Shown here: one piece after another, positions 1-8,985 of the stretch | How the letters are laid out: each line of letters opens with the position of its first letter | Numbering within the stretch: position 1 is the stretch's first letter | NCBI GenBank assembly: GCA_946482545.1 | Contig: CAMLRX010000083.1 | Span: 1 to 21,628 of the forward strand | Length of the DNA: 21,628 nucleotides | Source of the DNA: an uncultured Flavihumibacter sp. | GTDB taxonomy: Bacteria > Bacteroidota > Bacteroidia > Chitinophagales > Chitinophagaceae | Reading direction: 5' to 3' | Notes under the pieces: model-generated | Seen by the model: only the letters and a program-made list of their open reading frames with translations | Told to the model about the DNA's origin: nothing | Database searches by the model: none | Position numbers and translations under genes: made by a program

Positions 1-1703
1 AAACTCAATACCCAGGCCAGCGCCACCACCGCTACGGCCCCTACCAGGTTCAGCCACAGGAAGCCCAGCTTTGTGAAAAAGAACATCCAGACAATCCCCG
101 CTTCCACAATCAATGCGGCAGTAAATACCGCATTACCACCTACTTTTTTCACATAGAACGCCACCAGGAAAATACCGAGTATCACCCCGTAAAACAAAGA
201 TCCCAACACGTTCACGGCTTCGATTAAACTGCCCATCCTGTTGGAGAACTGCGCCACGATAATGCAGAAGATGCCCCAGAAAAGGGTATACCTCCTGGAC
301 CATTTGTATTCTTTCTCATCCAGCGCAGCCCCTTCCAGCCGTTCTTTCTTCGCGGAAAACCTTTTGTGGAAGTCCACCATAGTGGAGGACGACAATGAAT
401 TCAAAGCGGCCGCGATGGAGCCCCAGGCGGCCATGAATATAACGGCGATGAGCAGGCCAATCAGGCCTTGCGGTAAATAGTCGATCACAAAGCGGAGGAA
501 GATGTAGTTGGTATCATTCGCATCAGCACCAGGCGTTTTTTTGAGTATGGAAGTAAATTGCTGTCGTACGGTATCCGATTGCGCGTTCAGCACCCGGAGC
601 TGGCCCGCGGTCTGGTTCATAAGAACGGTATCTTCACGGTGAAGCGCATCCGTAAATAAACGGACCGCAGACTGTTTTTCTTCCGCGATCGCGATGTGTT
701 TTTGCTCCAGCAGGTTGAAACTATCTTTGTAAGCCGGGGCTGCAGCTACCTTATCAGTCTGCACTTTATTGAAAAAGATCGGCGGCGTATAGAACTGGTA
801 AAAAGTAAATACCAGCGCACCCACCAATAAGATCAGGAACTGCATTGGTACTTTTACCAGGCCATTCATCAGCAAACCGGTCCTGCTTTCGGCAAGTGAT
901 TTCGCGGTAAGATACCGGCCCACCTGACTTTGATCGGTCCCGAAATAAGACAGCGCCAGGAAGAAACCGCCAATGATGCCGCTCCATATATTGTACCGGT
1001 CACTCCAATCGAAGCCACCACCGGTTTTCGTTCCGGAGGTAATTACATTCAGTTTACCCAGTTTCCCGCTCACGTGCAGCGCATCGGCAAACCCCACGCC
1101 TTCCGGCAACATTTTCACCACCATGTATCCGGCAAAGAACATCCCCGCGAAAATGATCAGGAACTGCAATTGCTGCGTATAAGCCACGGCCCTTGCGCCG
1201 CCGGTCATGGTGTACACGATCAGCACGCCGCCCATCACGATATTGGTCCAGTATATGTTCCAACCTAATAAGGAGGAAAGGATAATCGCCGGTGCGTAGA
1301 TGCTGATCCCGGTGGAAAGTCCCCGCTGCAACAAAAACAGGAATGATGTGAATGCCCTTGTTTTCAGGTCGAAACGCTGTTCAAGGTATTCGTACGCGGT
1401 AAACACCTTTAGTTTATGGAATACGGGCACAAAAGACGCCGCGATAAGCACCATCGCCAGCGGCAGGCCAAAATAATACTGCACGAAGCGCATACCATCG
1501 GTATACGCCTGTCCCGGCGCGGATAAAAAAGTAATGGCGCTGGCCTGTGTGCCCATGATGCTGAGCATCACGAGGTACCAGGGCATACTCCTGTTACTCA
1601 GGAAATAGCCGTCGAGGTTGCGTGTGGTCTTGCTTTTATACAAACCATAAAGAATAATGGCGGCAAGGGTGGCTACCAGTACGAACCAATCGATACTGCT
1701 CAT
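1..1703 (-). CDS. Sodium:solute symporter (SSS family), 3' part beyond the window
   Basis: This is an inner-membrane secondary transporter that would couple Na+ entry to uptake of an organic solute; the substrate cannot be read from sequence. The frame stays open from the ATG at 1703 to the left edge (567 codons). The N-terminus starts MSSIDWFVLVATLAAIILYG, a first membrane helix, and is followed by SSS-type features: LSIMGTQASAITFLSAPGQAY, VFTAYEYLEQRF, MTGGARAVAYTQQLQ and FGTDQSQVGRYL. Near residue 415 there is AALNSLSSSTMVDF, typical of the family. Residues about 305-395 form a long hydrophilic loop rich in Lys, Glu and Gln between membrane helices. The start overlaps the stop of the upstream 43-aa gene (ATGA), so it is translated last in a coupled set. 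Family call is secure; the C-terminus is not visible. Confidence 0.93.
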   Translation of the reverse strand, partial: MSSIDWFVLVATLAAIILYGLYKSKTTRNLDGYFLSNRSMPWYLVMLSIMGTQASAITFLSAPGQAYTDGMRFVQYYFGLPLAMVLIAASFVPVFHKLKVFTAYEYLEQRFDLKTRAFTSFLFLLQRGLSTGISIYAPAIILSSLLGWNIYWTNIVMGGVLIVYTMTGGARAVAYTQQLQFLIIFAGMFFAGYMVVKMLPEGVGFADALHVSGKLGKLNVITSGTKTGGGFDWSDRYNIWSGIIGGFFLALSYFGTDQSQVGRYLTAKSLAESRTGLLMNGLVKVPMQFLILLVGALVFTFYQFYTPPIFFNKVQTDKVAAAPAYKDSFNLLEQKHIAIAEEKQSAVRLFTDALHREDTVLMNQTAGQLRVLNAQSDTVRQQFTSILKKTPGADANDTNYIFLRFVIDYLPQGLIGLLIAVIFMAAWGSIAAALNSLSSSTMVDFHKRFSAKKERLEGAALDEKEYKWSRRYTLFWGIFCIIVAQFSNRMGSLIEAVNVLGSLFYGVILGIFLVAFYVKKVGGNAVFTAALIVEAGIVWMFFFTKLGFLWLNLVGAVAVVALAWVLS

Positions 1704-1831
1704 GAGAAATATTTGGTGAAAAGAGAGAAGAAAATGATCTCTAGAATAAGCGCAGCGATCACAATTACGCTGATGCGGGTCATGTTAAATTTCCTGTCGG
1801 GGTTTTCTGCCCCGCCGGTCGTTTTTTTCAT
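1700..1831 (-). CDS. Small single-helix membrane protein (43 aa) coupled to the symporter
   Basis: This short intact reading frame starts MKKTTGGAENPDRKFNMTRI, a polar N-terminal tail, and continues with one hydrophobic segment (about residues 21-38, SVIVIAALILEIIFFSLF) and the end TKYFS. The TGA stop overlaps the symporter ATG (ATGA at 1703-1700), and the preceding gene stops 22 bases upstream. I do not recognise a named family. Known precedents for small membrane partners encoded just before an SSS transporter are YhdT with PanF and DUF4212 proteins with their symporters, so an accessory-subunit role is a reasonable inference. The polar N-terminus without a cleavable signal suggests a membrane anchor. 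It is an easily missed gene because of its length; coupling and the clean helix are the main support. Confidence 0.72.
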   Translation of the reverse strand: MKKTTGGAENPDRKFNMTRISVIVIAALILEIIFFSLFTKYFS

Positions 1832-1853
1832 ACGAGCATTTTTTGGTGACCTG

Positions 1854-2003
1854 TTAACGCTTTCTCAGGCCGCTGGCCAGCAGTCCCAGAAAGAGTCCTA
1901 TCAGCAATCCTATATGCACTTTCTTAATAAAAAACCCAATGGCCAGTCCAATAAGAATAGCCAGGGCAAACCCGATGTTCCTTCTCTGCGGCGCTTTCTG
2001 CAT
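1854..2003 (-). CDS. Small two-helix membrane protein (49 aa)
   Basis: The ATG at 2003 directly follows the TAA stop of the PIG-L gene (TAAATG), a strong coupling arrangement. The product begins MQKAPQRRNIGFALAILIGL, has a hydrophobic stretch at about residues 10-25, a short KKVH turn and a second stretch at about 30-44, then ends in the basic tail RKR. Glycines recur every three to four residues in both stretches (LIGLAIG, GLLIGLFLG), which favours tight helix packing. The basic residues at both ends suggest a hairpin with both termini in the cytoplasm. No family is recognised. It lies between an exported enzyme and a symporter with its 43-aa partner, so it may help assemble or anchor one of them; this is inference. 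Confidence 0.7.
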   Translation of the reverse strand: MQKAPQRRNIGFALAILIGLAIGFFIKKVHIGLLIGLFLGLLASGLRKR

Positions 2004-4505
2004 TTAAAACGGTTTCTTCTGGTTCAATGCGATGATGTTCGCCAGAAGCCTGTAAGCGCCGGGAACACCTGCCGGTAACTGGCGGAAAAACACCAGTCCG
2101 GTATACACAAATGTACCTTTTCCATGGCGGGCAATGATCAGACTCCCCTTTTGTTCATTCTCCCCCGGATCTTTCATAGAAAGGACGGTTTCATATTCGG
2201 GCGCGAGCTGGTCGGCGAAATAAATGCCGCGTTCCTGCACCCATCCTTCAAAATCCGCACTGGTAATGGCATTCGGGTAGTTCAGCACCGGGTGTTCCTT
2301 TTTAAGAAAATTTATGGTGGCTGTTTCATCCGTAACGCGATTCCTTGTTATGGCGAATGGGTAAGGCCCGATCTTCGCGCGTACCGGTCCGATCTGGTTG
2401 TTGGTATTGTATTGCACAATCAGGTTGCCCCCTTCTTTCACATAATCCATCAGCGCCTCGTAGCGGTTGCTTAGAAACGTATGTACATTGTGTGCACGAA
2501 CTCCTGTTATAACGGCATCGAATGAGCGCAGTAAAGCAGGCTGAAGGTCTTCTTCTTTCAATATCACCACTTCATACCCCATCTGGCGCAGCGCAGGCAC
2601 CACTTTATCTCCCGCTCCGGGAATGTATCCGATCTTCTTTCCTGCTGTTTTCAAATCGATGTTCAGTACTTTAACGGAATCTGTGTAGAAGTAATGCTGA
2701 ACCGGAATATGATCGTATTGAATCTGCACTTCGTCCTGGTCCAGTTTTTCTCCTTTTGCATTCGATGCAAATACTTTAAGGGAACTCACATCACCATTTT
2801 TCAAGGAAGTATTGCTGAAGTTAAAGGGAAACGAGGCGCTCATCCCTTTGGAAAGCGGCTTTTCCAGCGCAGCAAATTGCTGTGTGATGCCATTGATGGT
2901 ATGGTTCATTTTCAGTGCGCCTGCGGCGATATCCGTATCAGCAATGAGTTCTACTTCCACCATAGCGGAGGAGGCAACGCCTTTCCGGAATAACAATACG
3001 TCGGGATTGGTTTTCACCAATGCCGGCGGCACCACCTGCAAGGGCTGGTAGATTTCTCCTTTCACCGGGTCGGTATATTTGTACATCACCGGAAGTTGGT
3101 AAGTAAGCGGGAGTCCGGCAATTTCCAGTTCCACGGTTGCTTTAAAAGCAGTACCATTTTGGGGCAGACCAATCAGTTGCTGTTCGCGCACGTCAAAATA
3201 CCCTGCGCCCATCGGTCTTTTTAACCAGTAAGGCTGGGTAGTTTCACGGTCGGCAGGAACTGTAATACTGAAAGGAAGGTTTACATTTATGTTATGCTCC
3301 AGTGTTTTGTTCAAAACAGTATCCTTTCCTGCAACGCTTATTTTTCCAGCTTTTACTGCTGCGGGCAATCTTTTATTCAACGCCACCGTAATGGTGAGTG
3401 GTGAGCCGGGTACTACGGAAGGAAGGCTGGTAGTAGCATCCAGCCACAGTGCGGCGGAAGCAGCAATCAACTGGCGCAATTCAGCCAGTTTCACTTCTTT
3501 CCAGAAAGGATCCTGTAATGCCTGAACCATTTTGTATAGGTCTACCAGGTCGGGAACCGAGGCTGAAGGCTTACCCGGATTAAAATTACGGATGACCGTC
3601 TCCGTTTGAAGCACCACCTGGTTGCTACCGGGCACACGACCCCAATCTGTGGTTACGCCATCGGTTAATGAAGTGTTAGGCGCGGTTCCTTTGATGAGCC
3701 TGAAATATTCGAAAGCCTCTCCTCTGGAGCGGGGCACACCAAAACCCTGACTTTTGTGCTGGCTCCGGCTTTCCGCGGCAATTTCGCCGTAACTCTTTCC
3801 CAGTAAAGGATTGAATTGTCCCACTTCTATCTTGAACTGGTCCTCGCTGATGGTATTGGCAGAACCAAAGTTGAAGGTATTCCACAACAATCTTTTGGGC
3901 TTCCAAGGTTGAACATATTTGAGTTGTTCAGGGTATTTGGTTGGATCACCCGCCAGTTCAAAAGCCTCGCCCGCCAGAATGGCTGAAGCAGTATGGTGTC
4001 CATGGCCTCCTTCCCCTGTAGTTGGAAAACGGGTGATGATCACATCCGGACGGAATTTCCGGATCACATATACTACATCTGCGAGTACTTTGTCTTTGTC
4101 CCAGAAACGGAATGTTTCCTCTGGATTCTTGGAGAACCCGAAATCATAAGCACGTGTAAAAAACTGTTCGGCCCCATCCACGCGGCGGGCGGCGAGGAGT
4201 TCCTGGGTTCTGATCAGGCCCAGTTCAATCCCCTGTTCATCTCCGATCAGGTTTTGGCCACCATCTCCCCTGGTAAGAGAAAGATAACCGGTGCGGTAGT
4301 TCATTTCCCTCGAAAGATAGGTGAGCAAACGCGTGTTTTCATCATCCGGGTGCGCCGCGATGTACAATACCGAACCAAGTACTTTGAACTTATTCAGTTG
4401 CTGGAGTATTTCTGCGGAGGACCATGAGGCAGGTGCCTGTCCGAAACAGAAAGCTGTGCACAAGAGCTGTAAGGCGATAAACGAGGTCAACAGGATTTTC
4501 TTCAT
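2004..4505 (-). CDS. Exported PIG-L family deacetylase with long C-terminal extension
   Basis: PIG-L (LmbE-like) enzymes are zinc hydrolases that remove acetyl groups from N-acetylated sugars and related substrates. Residues 1-22 (MKKILLTSFIALQLLCTAFC) are a signal peptide. The catalytic domain covers about 40-290: AHPDDE at 51-56 supplies His52 and Asp55 for zinc with Asp54 as likely base, and HGHH at 168-171 gives the HxxH zinc motif. The central region (about 330-600) looks like beta-rich Ig-type domains. Residues about 630-833 resemble a type I glutamine-amidotransferase/ThuA-like fold (AGDKVVPALRQMGYEVVIL, then EGGNLIVQYN) without an obvious Cys nucleophile. At 833 aa it is far longer than simple LmbE proteins (about 230-300 aa), but this layout is usual for Bacteroidota. 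Its stop is fused to the next start. Substrate unknown. Confidence 0.92.
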   Translation of the reverse strand: MKKILLTSFIALQLLCTAFCFGQAPASWSSAEILQQLNKFKVLGSVLYIAAHPDDENTRLLTYLSREMNYRTGYLSLTRGDGGQNLIGDEQGIELGLIRTQELLAARRVDGAEQFFTRAYDFGFSKNPEETFRFWDKDKVLADVVYVIRKFRPDVIITRFPTTGEGGHGHHTASAILAGEAFELAGDPTKYPEQLKYVQPWKPKRLLWNTFNFGSANTISEDQFKIEVGQFNPLLGKSYGEIAAESRSQHKSQGFGVPRSRGEAFEYFRLIKGTAPNTSLTDGVTTDWGRVPGSNQVVLQTETVIRNFNPGKPSASVPDLVDLYKMVQALQDPFWKEVKLAELRQLIAASAALWLDATTSLPSVVPGSPLTITVALNKRLPAAVKAGKISVAGKDTVLNKTLEHNINVNLPFSITVPADRETTQPYWLKRPMGAGYFDVREQQLIGLPQNGTAFKATVELEIAGLPLTYQLPVMYKYTDPVKGEIYQPLQVVPPALVKTNPDVLLFRKGVASSAMVEVELIADTDIAAGALKMNHTINGITQQFAALEKPLSKGMSASFPFNFSNTSLKNGDVSSLKVFASNAKGEKLDQDEVQIQYDHIPVQHYFYTDSVKVLNIDLKTAGKKIGYIPGAGDKVVPALRQMGYEVVILKEEDLQPALLRSFDAVITGVRAHNVHTFLSNRYEALMDYVKEGGNLIVQYNTNNQIGPVRAKIGPYPFAITRNRVTDETATINFLKKEHPVLNYPNAITSADFEGWVQERGIYFADQLAPEYETVLSMKDPGENEQKGSLIIARHGKGTFVYTGLVFFRQLPAGVPGAYRLLANIIALNQKKPF

Positions 4506-4641
4506 CCTAACAGGTTATAAATTATGGAGGTGAAAGCGATGTATTCCACGGATAAGACGCCCGAACAATAAATCACCTTCCCCATTTCGTTGATTGAAAT
4601 TGGTGTTTGAACAGCGAAGATAAGGCTTCGGGACAAGCATT

Positions 4642-7179
4642 TTATTGCCCCACCAGGAACACCGCGTTGCACAGCATCAGTTTTCCGTTTTCCCAGAAGC
4701 TCCGGAAAAGTGGATTTTCGGTCAGGTAAACTACCTGTCCCAGCCCCATGGGCTGAACGCCCAATACCATACCGTCGCTGAGGAAAGGTTTCAGTTTATT
4801 ACCTGCGAACCCGGTTACATAGTTGTCTTTCTTGAGTACGCCTACGTTCCAGCCGTTATCGGAGAAGTATTCGTACACCTGAGCATTCATCTTCAGGGCG
4901 TAGTAATAATTTGGATAACCGAAAGCAAGGGGGTGCGTATTGTCCAGGTCTATTTTGTAGATGGCCCCTGGGATGTTGGTTTGCACATCGTCCCGTTCGC
5001 GGTTTGCATAAGTGCGCAGTGCATCGTAGGGGTTTTTCTTGTCGTCTTCCTTGTCTTTTTCTTCCTCTTTTTTGGGTTTTAATCCCCATTCGGCACGGGC
5101 GATCTGGGCCACACTGTTTTCGATGGCGATGAGCCTGCCACCGTTGCTCACCCATTCCCGTATTTTTTCAGCGGAATTCTTTTCAGAAAAAATGCCGGAA
5201 TAATTCGCTGGCACGATCAAAACATCGGTTTCGTTCCAGTTCAGTTGCCCCAGGTCATCGTAGTTCACCATGTTTACAGGATAACCCAGTTCCTGTTCAA
5301 AGAAATGCCATACTTCCCCCGCGCCAAGGGAAGAAACCCGATCACCCGTAACAACGGCCACATTGGTGCGGCGGATCAACCTGACTTTATCGCTGCCGAA
5401 ATCGAAACCTTTTTCGGCGAAGCCGGTAGTAAGCCTTTCAATACGGAGTTTATTCTCTTCTTTCAATGTACGCATCAGCACTTCCATTTTACCAGACAGC
5501 TGCTTGTTCGCCGCCCTGGTAACAATCAGTGTTCCCCGTTCAAAATCTTTTCCATTTACCCGGAACGGCTCTTGTGCATACCGCACTTTTATACCTTCCT
5601 GCAATAACCTGCCAAGCGCTTTTGCCGCGTTCACGCCCGTCCATGGAATGGCATAGGCATAAGCATCTTCAGCAGAGATCTCCTCTTTAACAACGACAGG
5701 TGGCGTAAACGTACTGTAATTCACCGGCACCTCCTCTCTCGTAGCGAATGATTCCAATCCATAAGCATAAGGCAATGCCCAGGCGGTAATATCATAGGTA
5801 ACAGAATCGCTTAAAAAAGCACGTGGTTCAAACAATACGCGCACCATGGCTGAACGGGGCTGCTTTGAGGGGATTACCAGATCGCCTTCAGAAATACCTG
5901 CTTTTTCATCTTTCCCGGAAAAGAAATTATACCCGGAGGCTGCGCCGTTCTTCGCTGTGCCAAACCTGATATCATTTTTAAAAAGCAGTTCTTTCAGCGC
6001 TTCAATGCGCTCTTTATCGGCTGGTTTGTTCTTCACCACATACGATTTATAGTTACCGTAACCTGCACTGGTAGCCTGTTGAAAATATTTTTTGAACTCT
6101 GTGGTTACTTTCTCTGCATTGCGCGCGGTTACTTCAATCGTGCTCATGCCGGTGGTAAAATGGTGCAACGCCCTATCCGCCAATGTAAGCGTATCACCGT
6201 CCTTTGTAACAACGGCCAGTCCACCCCTGCTGTGTCCACCCTGTTCGTAAGTCATGCCAATGGCGCCGTTGTAAGTAGGATAAGTATCGCCATAACTTGG
6301 ATAGAACAGGTCGAATTGTTCGCGGGTAAAATAAAGCCAGCCATTTTTATCGAAGTAAGCAGCGTTGTTTTTCCCGATCTCGGTCTGGAAGGCACGTTGC
6401 CAGGGGGTAATCACTTCGTGGAAAGGCTCGGCCGCAGGCGCGAAATAATACGGTGCGTTAAAGCCTTGTTCGTGGAAGTCTACATGTACGTGCGGCATCC
6501 ATTTGTTGTACATTTTCAGCCGCTGTTGCGATTCCACCTGTGTTTGCCAGGCCCAGTCGCGGTTCAGGTCAAAATTATAATGGTTGCTCCGTCCACCGGG
6601 CCAGGGTTCGCTGTGTTCCCTGGAAGTTGGATCAGGATTGGGTTTAGCGCCTGCAACGGAATTGTACCAGTTCACGTAGCGGTCGCGACCATCGGGATTC
6701 ACACAGGGATCGATTACTACAATAGTATTAGAGAGCCAGTTTGCTGTTTGGGTATTTGTTTTGTCTGCCAGCGCATCCAGTGTAAGCATGGCGGCTTCTG
6801 AAGAAGATGGTTCGTTGCCGTGCACATTATAACTGAGCCATACAATGGCGGGGGCTTTGTCGGAAGGGGCCGCTTTATCATCGGAAAGCTGTGCCAGCCG
6901 AAGATTGTTCAGCCTGATCTGTTCCAGTTTGGCCATATTTTCCGGGGAAGAAATGAAGGCCAGCATTAAAGGCCTTCCTTCGTAGGTTACACCATATTGT
7001 TCCAACTTTATCCGGTCGGGATGAGTGGAAGCCATCTGGCGGAAATAATCCAGTATCCTGTAGTGCGGCGTAAACTTTTCGCCGACCTTATATCCCAGGA
7101 ACTTTTCACTGGAACCAATGGTTTGCGCCTGGCCGGAAACGTTCAGAAACAGGCCGGCGGCGATCAGTAATTTCCTCAT
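4642..7179 (-). CDS. Exported M14-type zinc metallocarboxypeptidase
   Basis: This M14-family metallopeptidase should trim peptides or peptidoglycan-derived peptides outside the cytoplasmic membrane. I choose the ATG at 7179 because it gives a clean signal peptide (MRKLLIAAGLFLNVSGQAQ); an in-frame extension to 7266 only adds unlike sequence. With this start the protein has 845 aa. Zinc ligands are His120 and Glu123 in VHGNEPSSSEA and His236 in VDFHEQG; the catalytic Glu312 is in MTYEQGGHSRGG. The C-terminal part (about 610-845) holds a glutamine-amidotransferase-like module (VVTGDRVSSLGAG, then SNGGRLIAIEN) interrupted near residues 697-715 by a very charged Lys/Glu/Asp linker. It lies 136 bases upstream of the PIG-L gene on the same strand, so they may be cotranscribed, though I see no proof. 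Confidence 0.92.
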   Translation of the reverse strand: MRKLLIAAGLFLNVSGQAQTIGSSEKFLGYKVGEKFTPHYRILDYFRQMASTHPDRIKLEQYGVTYEGRPLMLAFISSPENMAKLEQIRLNNLRLAQLSDDKAAPSDKAPAIVWLSYNVHGNEPSSSEAAMLTLDALADKTNTQTANWLSNTIVVIDPCVNPDGRDRYVNWYNSVAGAKPNPDPTSREHSEPWPGGRSNHYNFDLNRDWAWQTQVESQQRLKMYNKWMPHVHVDFHEQGFNAPYYFAPAAEPFHEVITPWQRAFQTEIGKNNAAYFDKNGWLYFTREQFDLFYPSYGDTYPTYNGAIGMTYEQGGHSRGGLAVVTKDGDTLTLADRALHHFTTGMSTIEVTARNAEKVTTEFKKYFQQATSAGYGNYKSYVVKNKPADKERIEALKELLFKNDIRFGTAKNGAASGYNFFSGKDEKAGISEGDLVIPSKQPRSAMVRVLFEPRAFLSDSVTYDITAWALPYAYGLESFATREEVPVNYSTFTPPVVVKEEISAEDAYAYAIPWTGVNAAKALGRLLQEGIKVRYAQEPFRVNGKDFERGTLIVTRAANKQLSGKMEVLMRTLKEENKLRIERLTTGFAEKGFDFGSDKVRLIRRTNVAVVTGDRVSSLGAGEVWHFFEQELGYPVNMVNYDDLGQLNWNETDVLIVPANYSGIFSEKNSAEKIREWVSNGGRLIAIENSVAQIARAEWGLKPKKEEEKDKEDDKKNPYDALRTYANRERDDVQTNIPGAIYKIDLDNTHPLAFGYPNYYYALKMNAQVYEYFSDNGWNVGVLKKDNYVTGFAGNKLKPFLSDGMVLGVQPMGLGQVVYLTENPLFRSFWENGKLMLCNAVFLVGQ

Positions 7180-7284
7180 ATCTTTCAGCATAAATAAATG
7201 GTTGTAAACGGTAAAGTACCGCGGCCATAGCCGGGCCTTTACAGCCATGAAAATAAGCAAACCCATTTGAAGCGCAACACAACG

Positions 7285-8985
7285 ATGAGGATGAACAACA
7301 GAATAATTATTTTACTGGCAACACTGGTGATGGCGGGCAATGCCTGTAAAACCAGCCGGATCAACCCATTCGACTATTCCATACTTAAAACGTCTGTTTA
7401 CACGCGGGGCGGGGTTTCTTCCGCTCATCCCCTTGCAAGTGAGGTGGGCATGAACATCCTGAAACAGGGCGGCAACGCCGTAGATGCCGCGATTGCCGTC
7501 CAATTGGCGCTGGCCGTGGTTTACCCTGAAGCCGGCAATATCGGGGGTGGTGGTTTTATGGTGGCACAGCTTTCCAACGGGCAATCACTCGCTATTGATT
7601 TCCGTGAAACTGCTCCGGCAGCCGCAGGAAAAGACATGTACCTTGACAAGGATGGACAAGTGCAGACCAATTTAAGTCAGCAGGGACATCTTGCCGCAGG
7701 CATCCCTGGCACCATAGCCGGACTGTTCACCGCACACGAACATGCGAAACTTCCCTTCAAAAAGCTCATCGCACCCGCCATACTACTCGCAGAAAAAGGA
7801 TTCGCCATTACTGAGGCAGAAGCCCGCGGTTTGAACAACCACAAGGAACGTTTTTCCAGGAACAACAGCGTGCTGCCTGTTTACGTAAAAGAAACACCCT
7901 GGAAAAAAGGCGACACACTTATCCAAAAGGACCTGGCGGAAACCTTAAAACGCATCGGAGACAAGGGCATGGCCGGTTTTTATGAAGGCAAAACCGCCGC
8001 GCTGATCGCAGCAGAAATGCAAAGAGGAAAAGGCATCATTACTGAAAAGGACCTCCGCGATTACCGCGCGGTAAAAAGAACGCCAGCCCATTTTGACTAC
8101 AAAGGGAATACCATAATCACCATGCCGCTCCCCTCTTCCGGAGGTATATTGCTGCCGCAGATGATGAAGATGGCGGAACTTTTTCCCCTGAAACAATACG
8201 GTTTTCATTCCGTACGCGCCATTCATACCATGACGGAAATCGAAAGGCTCGCTTATGCCGACCGGGCGCATTTCCTTGGAGATGCAGATTTTTATCCCGT
8301 TCCGGTAACGCAGCTTACCACCGAAAACTATATCCGGAAAAGAGCAGCCCTCATCTCCGAAGATAAACCAGGGACCAGCACAGCTGCCGGGCACGGCATT
8401 CCCGTTGAAAAAGAAGAAACCACCCACCTCAGTGTGCTCGACAACGAAGGAAACGCCGTTGCCGTGACCACCACCCTGAACGGCAGTTACGGCTCCGGAA
8501 CAGTGGTGGGCGGAGCGGGCTTCCTGCTCAACAACGAAATGGACGATTTCAGCATCAAACCCGGCGTTCCCAATATGTACGGCGCCGTAGGTGCTGAAGC
8601 CAACGCCATATCTCCGGGCAAACGTATGCTGAGCAGTATGACCCCCACCATCGTACTCAAAAATAACCGCCCATTCATTGTGACGGGTACGCCCGGTGGA
8701 ACCACCATCACTACCTCGGTGTTCCAGACATTGCTTAACCTCCTCGAATTTGAACTTTCGCCCGAAGATGCAGTGAACGCCCCCAAGTTCCACCACCAGT
8801 GGCTCCCCGATGAAATACAAATTGAACCTGGTTTTCCCGATTCAGTATTGAACAAATTGAAACAGATGGGGCACCGTTTCCAGCCGAAAAGAGCCATCGG
8901 CAGAACCGAGCTCATCGTGTGGAAAGAAGGAAAAATCATCGCGGTAGCCGATCAACGAGGGGATGACGCGGTGGCTGGATGGTAA
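7285..8985 (+). CDS. ggt: Gamma-glutamyltranspeptidase (GGT) proenzyme
   Basis: GGT cleaves or transfers the gamma-glutamyl group of glutathione and similar peptides in the periplasm or at the cell surface. The protein is made as one chain that cuts itself just before a threonine. Here that site is KEE|TTHLSVLDNEGNAVAV, with the catalytic Thr at residue 379 (codon 8419-8421). The substrate-binding and oxyanion segments LNGSYGSGTVVGGAGFLLNNEMDDF and AISPGKRMLSSMTPTIV follow, as in active enzymes. The N-terminus has a hydrophobic export signal ending in GNAC, possibly a lipoprotein site although the lipobox is weak. ATG at 7285 or 7291 both fit; the TTG at 7267 is unlikely. Length (566 aa) is normal. 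It is divergent from the M14 peptidase, 105 bases apart, and its stop abuts that of the next, convergent gene. Confidence 0.95.
   Translation: MRMNNRIIILLATLVMAGNACKTSRINPFDYSILKTSVYTRGGVSSAHPLASEVGMNILKQGGNAVDAAIAVQLALAVVYPEAGNIGGGGFMVAQLSNGQSLAIDFRETAPAAAGKDMYLDKDGQVQTNLSQQGHLAAGIPGTIAGLFTAHEHAKLPFKKLIAPAILLAEKGFAITEAEARGLNNHKERFSRNNSVLPVYVKETPWKKGDTLIQKDLAETLKRIGDKGMAGFYEGKTAALIAAEMQRGKGIITEKDLRDYRAVKRTPAHFDYKGNTIITMPLPSSGGILLPQMMKMAELFPLKQYGFHSVRAIHTMTEIERLAYADRAHFLGDADFYPVPVTQLTTENYIRKRAALISEDKPGTSTAAGHGIPVEKEETTHLSVLDNEGNAVAVTTTLNGSYGSGTVVGGAGFLLNNEMDDFSIKPGVPNMYGAVGAEANAISPGKRMLSSMTPTIVLKNNRPFIVTGTPGGTTITTSVFQTLLNLLEFELSPEDAVNAPKFHHQWLPDEIQIEPGFPDSVLNKLKQMGHRFQPKRAIGRTELIVWKEGKIIAVADQRGDDAVAGW

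Noticed and set aside
4506..4641. Promoter for the PIG-L unit
   Set aside because: Near matches such as TATCTTCG lack a -33 box at the right distance, so I do not call one.
7180..7266. 29-residue extension of the M14 peptidase
   Set aside because: The signal peptide starts at the ATG at 7179; the extension occupies the divergent promoter gap and almost reaches the GGT start.
7945..8820. 291-aa open frame opposite GGT
   Set aside because: It is antisense to conserved GGT sequence; composition (many Gly, His, Phe) is typical of a shadow frame.
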